Shown here piece by piece: positions 1-5,102 of a stretch of DNA of 5,102 nt. Positions within the stretch are counted from its first letter, which is position 1. Each line of letters begins with the position of its first letter. Source of the DNA: Eubacteriales Family XIII. Incertae Sedis bacterium (GTDB lineage Bacteria > Bacillota > Clostridia > Peptostreptococcales > Anaerovoracaceae); contig JAIRTJ010000126.1 of the NCBI GenBank assembly GCA_031254995.1, positions 1 to 5,102 of the forward strand, written 5' to 3'. The notes below the pieces were generated by a model that saw only the letters and a program-made list of their open reading frames with translations, searched no databases and was not told the DNA's origin. The translations under genes and the position numbers were made by a program.

Positions 1-2281
1 ATTCGGCGGATTCGGCCATGCGCTCCTTGTCGGCCGCGTTCAATTCCCTTCGAATGTCGCGCATATCGGACAGCACATGTTCGAGCTTGTCGACCAAGGC
101 ATCGGGTCCTGTTTTCAACATGGAACCCAATGCCGTCAAGACGCGCTCCGCCCGCTCGAAGGGTTGCAAAATATTCGTGCCCGTGACCGCTTCGATCCTT
201 CTCGTGCCGGAGCCTACGGAGGATTCCGACAGGATTTTGAATCCGCCGATCTCCCCCGAATTTCGCACATGGGTGCCGCCGCACAGTTCCATACTGAAAT
301 CGCCCACAGAGACGACGCGAACGACATCGCCGTATTTTTCATCGAAGAGCGCCGTCGCGCCCCGCCCTCTCGCCTCGTCCATCGACAGTTCTTCCGTATT
401 TACGGGAAGGAATTCATCGACGACTCTATTTACAATCATCTCCACTTCTTCCATTTTTTCGGATTCAATTGCCTTGTAATGCGTGAAATCAAATCGCAAC
501 TGTTCCGAATCCACGAAGGAACCGGCTTGTTGCACATGATCGCCGAGGGACTCTTTCAGAGCTCTGTGCAGCAGGTGCGTTGCCGTATGATTGCGCGCGG
601 TCCTGTTCCTGCGCGCCGATTCGACGATGCAAAACACCTCGTCTCCCGTTTTGAGCGCACCTCTCGTCACCTCGATTCGATGGGTAAAGACACCCCGTGT
701 CTTTTGCGCATCGCACACGCGCGCCGAGAAATTCGGCCCTTCCATCGTTCCGACATCGGACGCCTGTCCGCCGCTCTCCGCGTAGAAAGGCGTTCGATCC
801 AAGACTGCGGACGCGACATCTCCGCAGACGACTTGCTCGACCGCCTTGCCATCGCGGAAGATGCGCAGAACCTTGCATGTATCCGCAAGAACGTCGTAAC
901 CCGTGAAGATCGTGTCAGGCAGATCCGAGACGTCCGGGCCGTCCTCGTCCCAACCGCTCGCCGCGTCGGTCTTTCTGCGAGTTCGCGACATTTCCTGTCT
1001 GCGGCGCAACTCCTCGAGATAGCCTTCTTCGTCTATCCCGAATCCGCGTTCCGCCAATATCTCGCGCGTGAGCTCCGGATTGAAGCCGTGCGTATCGTAC
1101 AACCGAAAGACCTTATCGCCGGACAGCTCCGTCTTTCCGTCGGCTTTCAATTCATCGATGTATTCGTTCAGGAGCGCGTTCCCTTGGTCGATCGCGGCGG
1201 CGAAGCGGTCTTCCTCCAAACGCACGATCTTGCGCAGGTATTCTCGCTTTTCGCGAAGCTCCGGATAGGCGTCTCCCGAAACCGCGAGGACGCGATCCGT
1301 CAGATCCGTCAAAAACGGGCCTTCGATACCGAGCTTTCTTCCGTGTACGGCAGCCCTTCGCAGAAGCCGACGAAGCACGTAGCCCCTGCCCTCGTTAGAC
1401 GGAATGACGCCGTCCGCGATCATAAACGCGACGGAACGAATGTGATCCGTTACAATGCGAACGGAGATGTCCGTCTCGACCTTCCCGTCGCAATAAACCA
1501 CGCCGCTCGCCTCGGAGACTCCGTCCAAAATATGCCGTACCGTATCCACGTCGAAGATGGAAACGGTGTCCTGCATGATGCATGCGATGCGCTCGAGCCC
1601 CATGCCCGTATCGATGTTCGGGTGCTCCAGAGGCGTATAATTGCCTTCCTCATCTTTGTTGAACTGCGTGAACACGTGATTCCAGAATTCCACATAGCGA
1701 TCGCAATCGCAACCCGGCCGGCAATCCGCTCGTCCGCATCCGTAGTCCTCGCCCCTGTCGTAATAGACCTCGGAACAAGGTCCGCAAGGTCCCGTACCGA
1801 TTTCCCAAAAATTGTCTTCCTTGCCCATGCGCAGAATGCGCGAAGGATCTATGCCCACGTCATTTTTCCAAATATCGTAAGCCTCGTCGTCGTCCTCGTA
1901 GATGCTTGCCCATAACCGATCTTCGGGCATTTCCAATACCTGTGTGATGAATTCCCATCCCCAGACGAGGGATTCTCGCTTGAAGTAATCGCCGAACGAA
2001 AAGCTGCCCATCATCTCGAAAAACGTCCCGTGGCGATCCGTATGTCCCACATTTTCCAAATCTCCCGTGCGAATGCATTTCTGGCAAGTGGTCATGCGCT
2101 TGGATGGCGGCTTTTTCGCGCCTGAAAAATAAGGTTTCATAGGCGCCATGCCTGAATTGATGAGCAACAGGCTCTTGTCGTTTTCCGGCACGACCGAAAA
2201 ACTCGCGTGCGGGAAATGCCCCTTGTTTACGTAAAAATCCTTAAATAATTCGCGCAATTCATTTAAACCGATCTTTCGCAT
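1..2281 (-). CDS. alaS: Alanyl-tRNA synthetase, C-terminus missing at window edge
   Basis: Cytoplasmic class II synthetase that charges tRNA-Ala with alanine and hydrolyses mischarged Ser/Gly-tRNA-Ala. I translated 760 uninterrupted codons from the ATG at 2281. The start is set by the family-typical opening MRKIGLNELRELF and by AGGAGG just upstream. The catalytic domain (about 1-250) contains RHGTFFEMMGSFSFGDYF (84-100), GPCGPCSE (164-171), a Cys-rich segment (C182, C187, C191, C193) and DTGMGLER (224-231). The tRNA-recognition part follows, with PSNEGRGYVLRR (294-305). N296 and D396 probably correspond to the residues that read the G3:U70 pair. The editing domain (about 490-710) has H565xxxH569 and C667xxxH671, the zinc/editing-site signature, almost at E. 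coli numbering. The C-Ala domain is only begun; about 110-120 residues should lie beyond position 1. One oddity is GFNPELT (399-405), where GFP is usual. The identification is secure. Confidence 0.98.
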   Translation of the reverse strand, partial: MRKIGLNELRELFKDFYVNKGHFPHASFSVVPENDKSLLLINSGMAPMKPYFSGAKKPPSKRMTTCQKCIRTGDLENVGHTDRHGTFFEMMGSFSFGDYFKRESLVWGWEFITQVLEMPEDRLWASIYEDDDEAYDIWKNDVGIDPSRILRMGKEDNFWEIGTGPCGPCSEVYYDRGEDYGCGRADCRPGCDCDRYVEFWNHVFTQFNKDEEGNYTPLEHPNIDTGMGLERIACIMQDTVSIFDVDTVRHILDGVSEASGVVYCDGKVETDISVRIVTDHIRSVAFMIADGVIPSNEGRGYVLRRLLRRAAVHGRKLGIEGPFLTDLTDRVLAVSGDAYPELREKREYLRKIVRLEEDRFAAAIDQGNALLNEYIDELKADGKTELSGDKVFRLYDTHGFNPELTREILAERGFGIDEEGYLEELRRRQEMSRTRRKTDAASGWDEDGPDVSDLPDTIFTGYDVLADTCKVLRIFRDGKAVEQVVCGDVASAVLDRTPFYAESGGQASDVGTMEGPNFSARVCDAQKTRGVFTHRIEVTRGALKTGDEVFCIVESARRNRTARNHTATHLLHRALKESLGDHVQQAGSFVDSEQLRFDFTHYKAIESEKMEEVEMIVNRVVDEFLPVNTEELSMDEARGRGATALFDEKYGDVVRVVSVGDFSMELCGGTHVRNSGEIGGFKILSESSVGSGTRRIEAVTGTNILQPFERAERVLTALGSMLKTGPDALVDKLEHVLSDMRDIRRELNAADKERMAESAE

Positions 2282-2283
2282 GG

Positions 2284-2290
2284 CCTCCTC
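2284..2290 (-). promoter_or_regulatory. alaS ribosome binding site, close to start
   Basis: The minus strand reads GAGGAGGCC followed by ATG. The full AGGAGG ends only 2 nt before the start codon, closer than the usual 5-9 nt. Pairing through the upstream GAGG would give 5 nt. No other start fits the family N-terminus better, so this site supports the ATG at 2281. Confidence 0.75.
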
Positions 2291-2333
2291 GTTTCTTCCG
2301 CAACCGCATCTCACAACAATATGCAACGCGTTA

Positions 2334-2363
2334 ATTCTATCATGTTTTGCGCTCTAATGCCAG
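2334..2363 (-). promoter_or_regulatory. Candidate sigma-A-type promoter for alaS
   Basis: On the minus strand, CTGGCA (2358-2363, 4 of 6 matches to TTGACA) is followed after 18 nt by TAGAAT (2334-2339, 5 of 6 matches to TATAAT). A TG at the extended -10 position (TGATAGAAT) strengthens it. Transcription would begin near 2327, giving a leader of about 45 nt. That is too short for a T-box riboswitch, and no T-box consensus was seen. This is assigned by eye from consensus matching only. Confidence 0.5.
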
Positions 2364-2426
2364 AAGAAGAAAGACCCGAAAACGCCGGTGAGATGATTCC
2401 GCGTTGCGGATTGCATGAGCGAGCGC
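2349..2426. repeat. Interrupted inverted repeat between divergent promoters
   Basis: The left arm GCGCTC-TA-ATGC (2349-2360) is mirrored by GCAT-GAGC-GAGCGC (2413-2426). This gives 6+4 matching base pairs per arm with unequal inner spacers (2 and 4 nt), separated by 52 nt. The left arm lies in the spacer and -35 of the alaS promoter; the right arm abuts the -35 of the reductase promoter. It could be a pair of operator half-sites for shared control, but the imperfect spacing makes chance a real alternative. Confidence 0.25.
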
Positions 2427-2455
2427 TTGAGGTTTTCGGAAGTTCGTGACATAAT
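2427..2455 (+). promoter_or_regulatory. Candidate sigma-A-type promoter for the reductase
   Basis: TTGAGG (2427-2432, 4 of 6 to TTGACA) and CATAAT (2450-2455, 5 of 6 to TATAAT) are separated by exactly 17 nt, with TGA immediately before the -10 (extended -10). Transcription would start near 2462. That leaves about 50 nt before the preferred GTG start at 2515 but only about 17 nt before the ATG at 2479. Confidence 0.6.
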
Positions 2456-2500
2456 AGACACGAATAAAACCGTATGTTATGACATTGCAAGAACGACGAC

Positions 2501-2505
2501 AGAGG
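2501..2505 (+). promoter_or_regulatory. Ribosome binding site deciding the GTG start of the reductase
   Basis: AGAGG lies 9 nt before the GTG at 2515. The in-frame ATG at 2479 has only A/C-rich, non-SD sequence in front of it. Together with the protein N-terminus this favours GTG as the start. The SD is partial, so the call is moderate. Confidence 0.5.
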
Positions 2506-2514
2506 TTGGCGATT

Positions 2515-3471
2515 GTGAAAAGAAGAGAATTGGGGCGAACGGGCATTTTCGTGCCTCCGGTTGGGATGGGCGTTCTCACGGTGGGTCGGACGCAGCTCAA
2601 TCTGTCCGTGGCCGAGGGAGCCGCCGTCGTGCGTCGAGCTCTCGAGCGAGACATCGCGTTTCTGGATACGGCGGAATACTACGAGACCTATCCCTATATC
2701 CGCGCCGCCCTCGCGGGAACTGATGTTCGACCCGTCATAGCATCCAAATCCCTCGCGCAGACCTATGACGGCATGAAACGCGCCGTGGAGAACATGCGAA
2801 GCGCGTTGAACCTCGACGTTTTGGACATCTTTCTGTTGCATGAGGTTCGCGCGACTCCGGACTTCGAGAGTCGCGCGGGCGCTTGGGCGTGTTTGAACGA
2901 CGCGAAGGCTAAGGGCCTCGTCAAGGCCATCGGCATTTCTACCCATTATGTGGATGTGTCGCGAATGAACGCCTGTTTGCCCGAATCCGATATACTCTTT
3001 CCCCTCATCAATCTGGAGAGCCTCGGCATACGCGACGGCGACGGCCCCGGGACAAAGGAAAATATGGCGGCCGCAATTCGCGCTAACGGCGAGAACGGCA
3101 AGGGAGTATTTACGATGAAGGCGTTCGGGGGCGGCAATTTGACGGGATCCTATCTGAAAGCATTGGACTACGTGAGCGCCCTGCCCTGCGTGGACAGCAT
3201 CATGGTCGGTCTGGGGAGCGAAGAGGAAGTCGATCGACTCGCTGACTACGCGGAGGGCGTTATCGATCGCTCCTACGCGCCGGATATCCGGCACAAAAGA
3301 ATCCGCGTGGATCGGGGTGACTGCGAGGGTTGCGGCGCCTGCATCCGCGCCTGCCCGAACAGTGCGATCTCCGCGGATTCGGATGGCATCGCAAGCGTCG
3401 ATCGGGAGGTCTGCATTACGTGCGGCTATTGCGCCCCTGTCTGTCCCGTCCGCGCGATCATCATGTATTGA
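2515..3471 (+). CDS. Aldo-keto reductase fused to a 2x[4Fe-4S] ferredoxin domain
   Basis: Predicted cytoplasmic oxidoreductase of 318 aa; substrate unknown. The GTG start gives MKRRELGRTG, the usual opening of this family. An ATG at 2479 would add 12 residues but lacks an SD. Residues 1 to about 255 form the AKR barrel, with the expected tetrad D51 (FLDTAEYY), Y56, K78 (ASKS) and H109 (LLHE). Other barrel landmarks are GISTHYVDV (140-148) and the Gly-rich MKAFGGGNL (201-209). The C-terminal 50 residues carry two CxxCxxCxxxCP clusters, C270/273/276/280 and C300/303/306/310, each typical of a [4Fe-4S] ferredoxin site. The layout resembles the COG1453-type AKR-ferredoxin proteins of anaerobes. 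Electrons could pass between ferredoxin-like partners and the NADPH site, which is inference. The gene is divergent from alaS and convergent with iscU, with a 6-nt gap, and has its own candidate promoter. As an Fe-S protein beside Fe-S assembly genes, it is a plausible client. Family is firm; function is not. Confidence 0.93.
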   Translation: MKRRELGRTGIFVPPVGMGVLTVGRTQLNLSVAEGAAVVRRALERDIAFLDTAEYYETYPYIRAALAGTDVRPVIASKSLAQTYDGMKRAVENMRSALNLDVLDIFLLHEVRATPDFESRAGAWACLNDAKAKGLVKAIGISTHYVDVSRMNACLPESDILFPLINLESLGIRDGDGPGTKENMAAAIRANGENGKGVFTMKAFGGGNLTGSYLKALDYVSALPCVDSIMVGLGSEEEVDRLADYAEGVIDRSYAPDIRHKRIRVDRGDCEGCGACIRACPNSAISADSDGIASVDREVCITCGYCAPVCPVRAIIMY

Positions 3472-3477
3472 TGAAGG

Positions 3478-3951
3478 CTATTTTAACGTCCGAGGCAGGA
3501 CGTTTTCCATATCGCAACCGTGGTGATCGTCGCTCTCGTCCGCGTTCGGATCGAAGCCCTCCAATCCTTTGTACGTATTGCCCGTCTTCTGCGCGTAATC
3601 GTAGATCGCAGACTTGATGGCGTGGTCGGCCAAGACCGAGCAGTGAACCTTGATGGGAGGAAGTCCGCCCAACTCGTCCAAGACGTCCTTGTTTGTGATT
3701 TCGAGCGCTTCTTCGACGGTCTTTCCGATGATCATGTCCGTCGCCACGCTCGACGAGGCGATGGCGGATCCGCAACCGAAGGTTTTGAACTTAGCGTCCG
3801 TGATGATGTCGTCCTTCACGCGGATGGATATCTTCATCATATCGCCGCAAACGGGGCTGCCGTAGGTGCCCTCGCCGTCCGGGTTCTCCATTTCGCCCAC
3901 ATTGTGCGGGTTTGAAAAATGTTCGATCACCTTCTCGTTGTACAATGACAT
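3478..3951 (-). CDS. iscU: Fe-S cluster assembly scaffold IscU/NifU N-domain type
   Basis: Scaffold on which Fe-S clusters are built from sulfur supplied by cysteine desulfurase, then passed to apoproteins. The protein has 157 aa and starts MSLYNEKVIEHFSNP. This ATG is chosen over an upstream in-frame ATG at 3981 because it matches the family N-terminus and has an AAAGGGGA SD 9 nt away. The cluster ligands are all present: C35 with D37 (VCGD), C60 (FGCGSAIASSS) and C104. The LPPIKVHCS motif is the chaperone-recognition region in IscU. The core ends near residue 130. A tail of about 27 residues follows, rich in Asp and His with an extra cysteine (DDHHGC, C146), longer than the ~128-aa E. coli protein. 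It lies 96 nt downstream of iscS, almost certainly its partner and probably co-transcribed. Its 3' end faces the reductase gene with no visible terminator of its own. Confidence 0.96.
   Translation of the reverse strand: MSLYNEKVIEHFSNPHNVGEMENPDGEGTYGSPVCGDMMKISIRVKDDIITDAKFKTFGCGSAIASSSVATDMIIGKTVEEALEITNKDVLDELGGLPPIKVHCSVLADHAIKSAIYDYAQKTGNTYKGLEGFDPNADESDDHHGCDMENVLPRTLK
3485..3506 (+). terminator. Candidate weak intrinsic terminator of the reductase, inside the iscU 3' end
   Basis: AACGTCC (3485-3491) and GGACGTT (3498-3504) form a perfect 7-bp stem with a 6-nt loop, 14 nt past the reductase stop. A short T-run (3503-3506) follows on the plus strand. The same bases encode the last residues of IscU. 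On the minus strand the hairpin is followed by AAAA, so it would not terminate iscU. The T-tract is short, so efficiency is doubtful. Confidence 0.4.
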
Positions 3952-3960
3952 AATTTCGCG

Positions 3961-3968
3961 TCCCCTTT
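3961..3968 (-). promoter_or_regulatory. iscU ribosome binding site
   Basis: AAAGGGGA on the minus strand sits 9 nt before the ATG at 3951. This supports that start over the upstream in-frame ATG at 3981, which would add 10 residues not expected in the family. Confidence 0.7.
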
Positions 3969-3976
3969 CAAATATT

Positions 3977-4018
3977 CGCAACTTGCCGAGCGTTGCGACG
4001 GCGGTCGTGCGGCAACGC
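3977..4018 (-). other. Mutually exclusive hairpins in the iscS-iscU spacer
   Basis: Read on the minus strand, arm A GCGTTGC (4018-4012) can pair with arm B CGCAACGC (3997-3990). Between them CGAC-CGCC-GTCG (4007-3996) can extend the stem, leaving a bulge. Arm B can instead pair with arm C GTTGCG (3982-3977) across a 9-nt loop. A-B and B-C cannot form together. No U-run follows either stem, so this is not a plain terminator. It could tune decay, processing or iscU translation. Pairing was found by eye without energy calculation. Confidence 0.35.
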
Positions 4019-4047
4019 CGAATCCGTCCGCGCGAGCATCCTGCGAA

Positions 4048-5102
4048 TTACCAACCGCTTTCCTTCGACATGGATGAGATGGAGCGCAACTTCGCTACCG
4101 CCTCGACCAATGCGTCGATCGTGTAATCCAAGTCCTCTTTCGTCGTGAAATCTCCTGCGGTGAATCGAACGGAACCGTGAATCTGCTCCACGGGTACGCC
4201 GATGGCCTCCAAGACATGCGAGGGCGTAAGCGAGGCGGATGAACACGCCGAGCCGGTGGACACGGAGATCCCCTTCATGTCCAGGAGCAGGAGCAGGGCT
4301 TCCCCTTCGATGTACTTAAACGTGATATTCGCGTTGCCGGGCAATCGACTCTCCAAACTTCCGTTGATTCGAATGTCCTCTATCCGTTCCGAAACGCGCT
4401 CGAGAAAGTAATTGCGCAGTCCCGTGACCGTCTCGATGTGCGACACGAGATTTTCCTTGCACAATTCCGCGGCCTTCCCGAAGCCCACGATGCCCGTGAG
4501 ATTTTCCGTTCCCGCGCGTTTGTTGCCCTCCTGCGCGCCGCCGTGCATGTGAGCGGGCAAGGATGTGCCTCTCCTGACGTACAACGCTCCGATCCCCTTC
4601 GGCCCGTATATCTTGTGCGCTGACATGCTCATGAGATCGATGCCAAGGGCTTTGACGTCGATATGGACGTTTCCCAGGGCTTGGACGGCGTCCGTGTGGA
4701 AGACGACGCCGCGTTCTTTTGCGATTCGCGCGATCTCCGCGATCGGTTCCACGGTTCCGATCTCATTGTTCGCGTACATGACGCTGATGAGCGTCGTATC
4801 GGGTCGAATGGCGCTCTCGACTCCCTTGGGATCAACGAATCCCTCCGCGTCCGTGCCGAGATAGGTCACGTCGAACCCCTCGCTCTCGAGGTATTCGGCG
4901 CTGTGCAACAAGGCGTGATGCTCGATCGAGGTGGTGATGATGTGTCTGCCGTGTTTTCGTTTCGCCATGGCGGTCTGAATGACGGCCCAATTGTCCGCTT
5001 CCGTCCCGGAGGAGGTGAAAAATATCTCTCGGGGTTCCGCGCCTATGAGCGCGGCAATCCGTTCTCTGGCGAGTTCGATCGCGCCTTTCGAGTCCTGTCC
5101 GG
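4048..5102 (-). CDS. iscS: Cysteine desulfurase IscS/NifS, N-terminus missing at window edge
   Basis: PLP enzyme that converts L-cysteine to alanine and holds the sulfur as a persulfide for IscU and other acceptors. The reading frame is open to the right edge: 350 codons are visible, beginning GQDSKGAIELARERIAALIG. About 35-45 N-terminal residues are therefore lacking; the internal ATG at 4968 is not the start. Key motifs are FFTSSGTEADN (cofactor phosphate region), EHHALL, ANNEIG, HTDAVQ, the PLP lysine in SAHKIYGPKG (codon 4612-4614), HGGAQEGNKRAGTEN, and the catalytic cysteine in STGSACSSAS (codon 4243-4245), followed by TPSHVLEAIG. The short active-cysteine loop and STGSACSSAS form are of the NifS/IscS class rather than SufS. 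It precedes iscU by 96 nt on the same strand. Whether iscR lies upstream cannot be seen. nifS is an equally fair symbol. Confidence 0.97.
   Translation of the reverse strand, partial: GQDSKGAIELARERIAALIGAEPREIFFTSSGTEADNWAVIQTAMAKRKHGRHIITTSIEHHALLHSAEYLESEGFDVTYLGTDAEGFVDPKGVESAIRPDTTLISVMYANNEIGTVEPIAEIARIAKERGVVFHTDAVQALGNVHIDVKALGIDLMSMSAHKIYGPKGIGALYVRRGTSLPAHMHGGAQEGNKRAGTENLTGIVGFGKAAELCKENLVSHIETVTGLRNYFLERVSERIEDIRINGSLESRLPGNANITFKYIEGEALLLLLDMKGISVSTGSACSSASLTPSHVLEAIGVPVEQIHGSVRFTAGDFTTKEDLDYTIDALVEAVAKLRSISSMSKESGW

Noticed and set aside
77..1915. Long 612-codon open frame on the plus strand
   Set aside because: It lies wholly antisense to alaS, whose translation shows every family motif in order. 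The plus-strand product resembles no protein I recognise and is Arg/His/Ile-rich, as expected from a GC-rich antisense frame.
2325..2332. 8-bp palindrome AACGCGTT near the predicted alaS transcription start
   Set aside because: Palindromes of this length are expected about every few hundred bases by chance, and there is no flanking extension.
2398..2410. Small hairpin TCCGC-GTT-GCGGA in the divergent intergenic region
   Set aside because: The stem has only 5 bp and no T-run follows on either strand, so it is not a credible terminator or riboswitch.
2479..2514. ATG at 2479 as the start of the reductase, overlapping a two-codon ATG-TTA-TGA frame at 2474-2482
   Set aside because: No SD precedes it, it is very close to the predicted transcription start, and the added 12 residues do not match the family. 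The tiny overlapping frame is most likely chance.
2311..3294. 327-codon open frame on the minus strand
   Set aside because: It is antisense to the aldo-keto reductase, which has intact catalytic and cluster motifs. The antisense product shows no recognisable domain, and it has no SD.
3520..3915. 131-codon plus-strand frame over iscU
   Set aside because: Shadow of iscU; low-complexity Val/Arg-rich product without recognisable features.
4048..4968. Start of iscS at the internal ATG 4968
   Set aside because: The frame stays open upstream to the window edge and encodes conserved desulfurase sequence, including SSGTEADN. The true start is outside the window.

Overview
The window is ordinary bacterial chromosome with dense coding, roughly mid-50s percent GC by eye. 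It points to a Firmicutes (Clostridia-like) organism. The AlaRS carries the cysteine-rich catalytic-domain segment and the TDRHGTFFEM motif seen in clostridial enzymes. The cysteine desulfurase is NifS-like, and iscS, iscU and alaS lie close together on one strand, as in many Firmicutes. Genus cannot be read from the sequence.

Layout, left to right. Bases 1-2281 (minus) hold the first 760 codons of alaS, which runs off the left edge without its last ~110-120 residues. Bases 2282-2514 are a divergent intergenic region with a candidate promoter on each strand. Bases 2515-3471 (plus) encode an aldo-keto reductase fused to a C-terminal two-cluster [4Fe-4S] ferredoxin domain. It ends 6 nt from the convergent end of iscU (3478-3951, minus), an Fe-S scaffold with a His/Asp/Cys-containing tail. 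A 96-nt spacer with competing hairpins separates iscU from iscS (4048-5102, minus), whose N-terminus lies beyond the right edge.

How the genes fit together. IscS takes sulfur from cysteine and IscU assembles Fe-S clusters. The reductase would need two [4Fe-4S] clusters, so it is a plausible client of its neighbours. AlaRS is a zinc-dependent housekeeping enzyme linked to isc genes by conserved neighbourhood. The commonly seen iscS-iscU-mnmA-alaS order appears altered here: no mnmA lies between iscU and alaS, and the inverted reductase gene occupies that place. iscS-iscU and alaS are therefore same-strand genes split by an opposite-strand gene, with no visible terminator after iscU, which makes a non-contiguous operon with antisense over the reductase possible.

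No mobile elements, CRISPR arrays, tRNA or rRNA genes were seen, and no gene-free stretch exceeds 300 bases. I found no strong evidence of a wholly new system. The best leads are the gene arrangement and the RNA structures around iscU.
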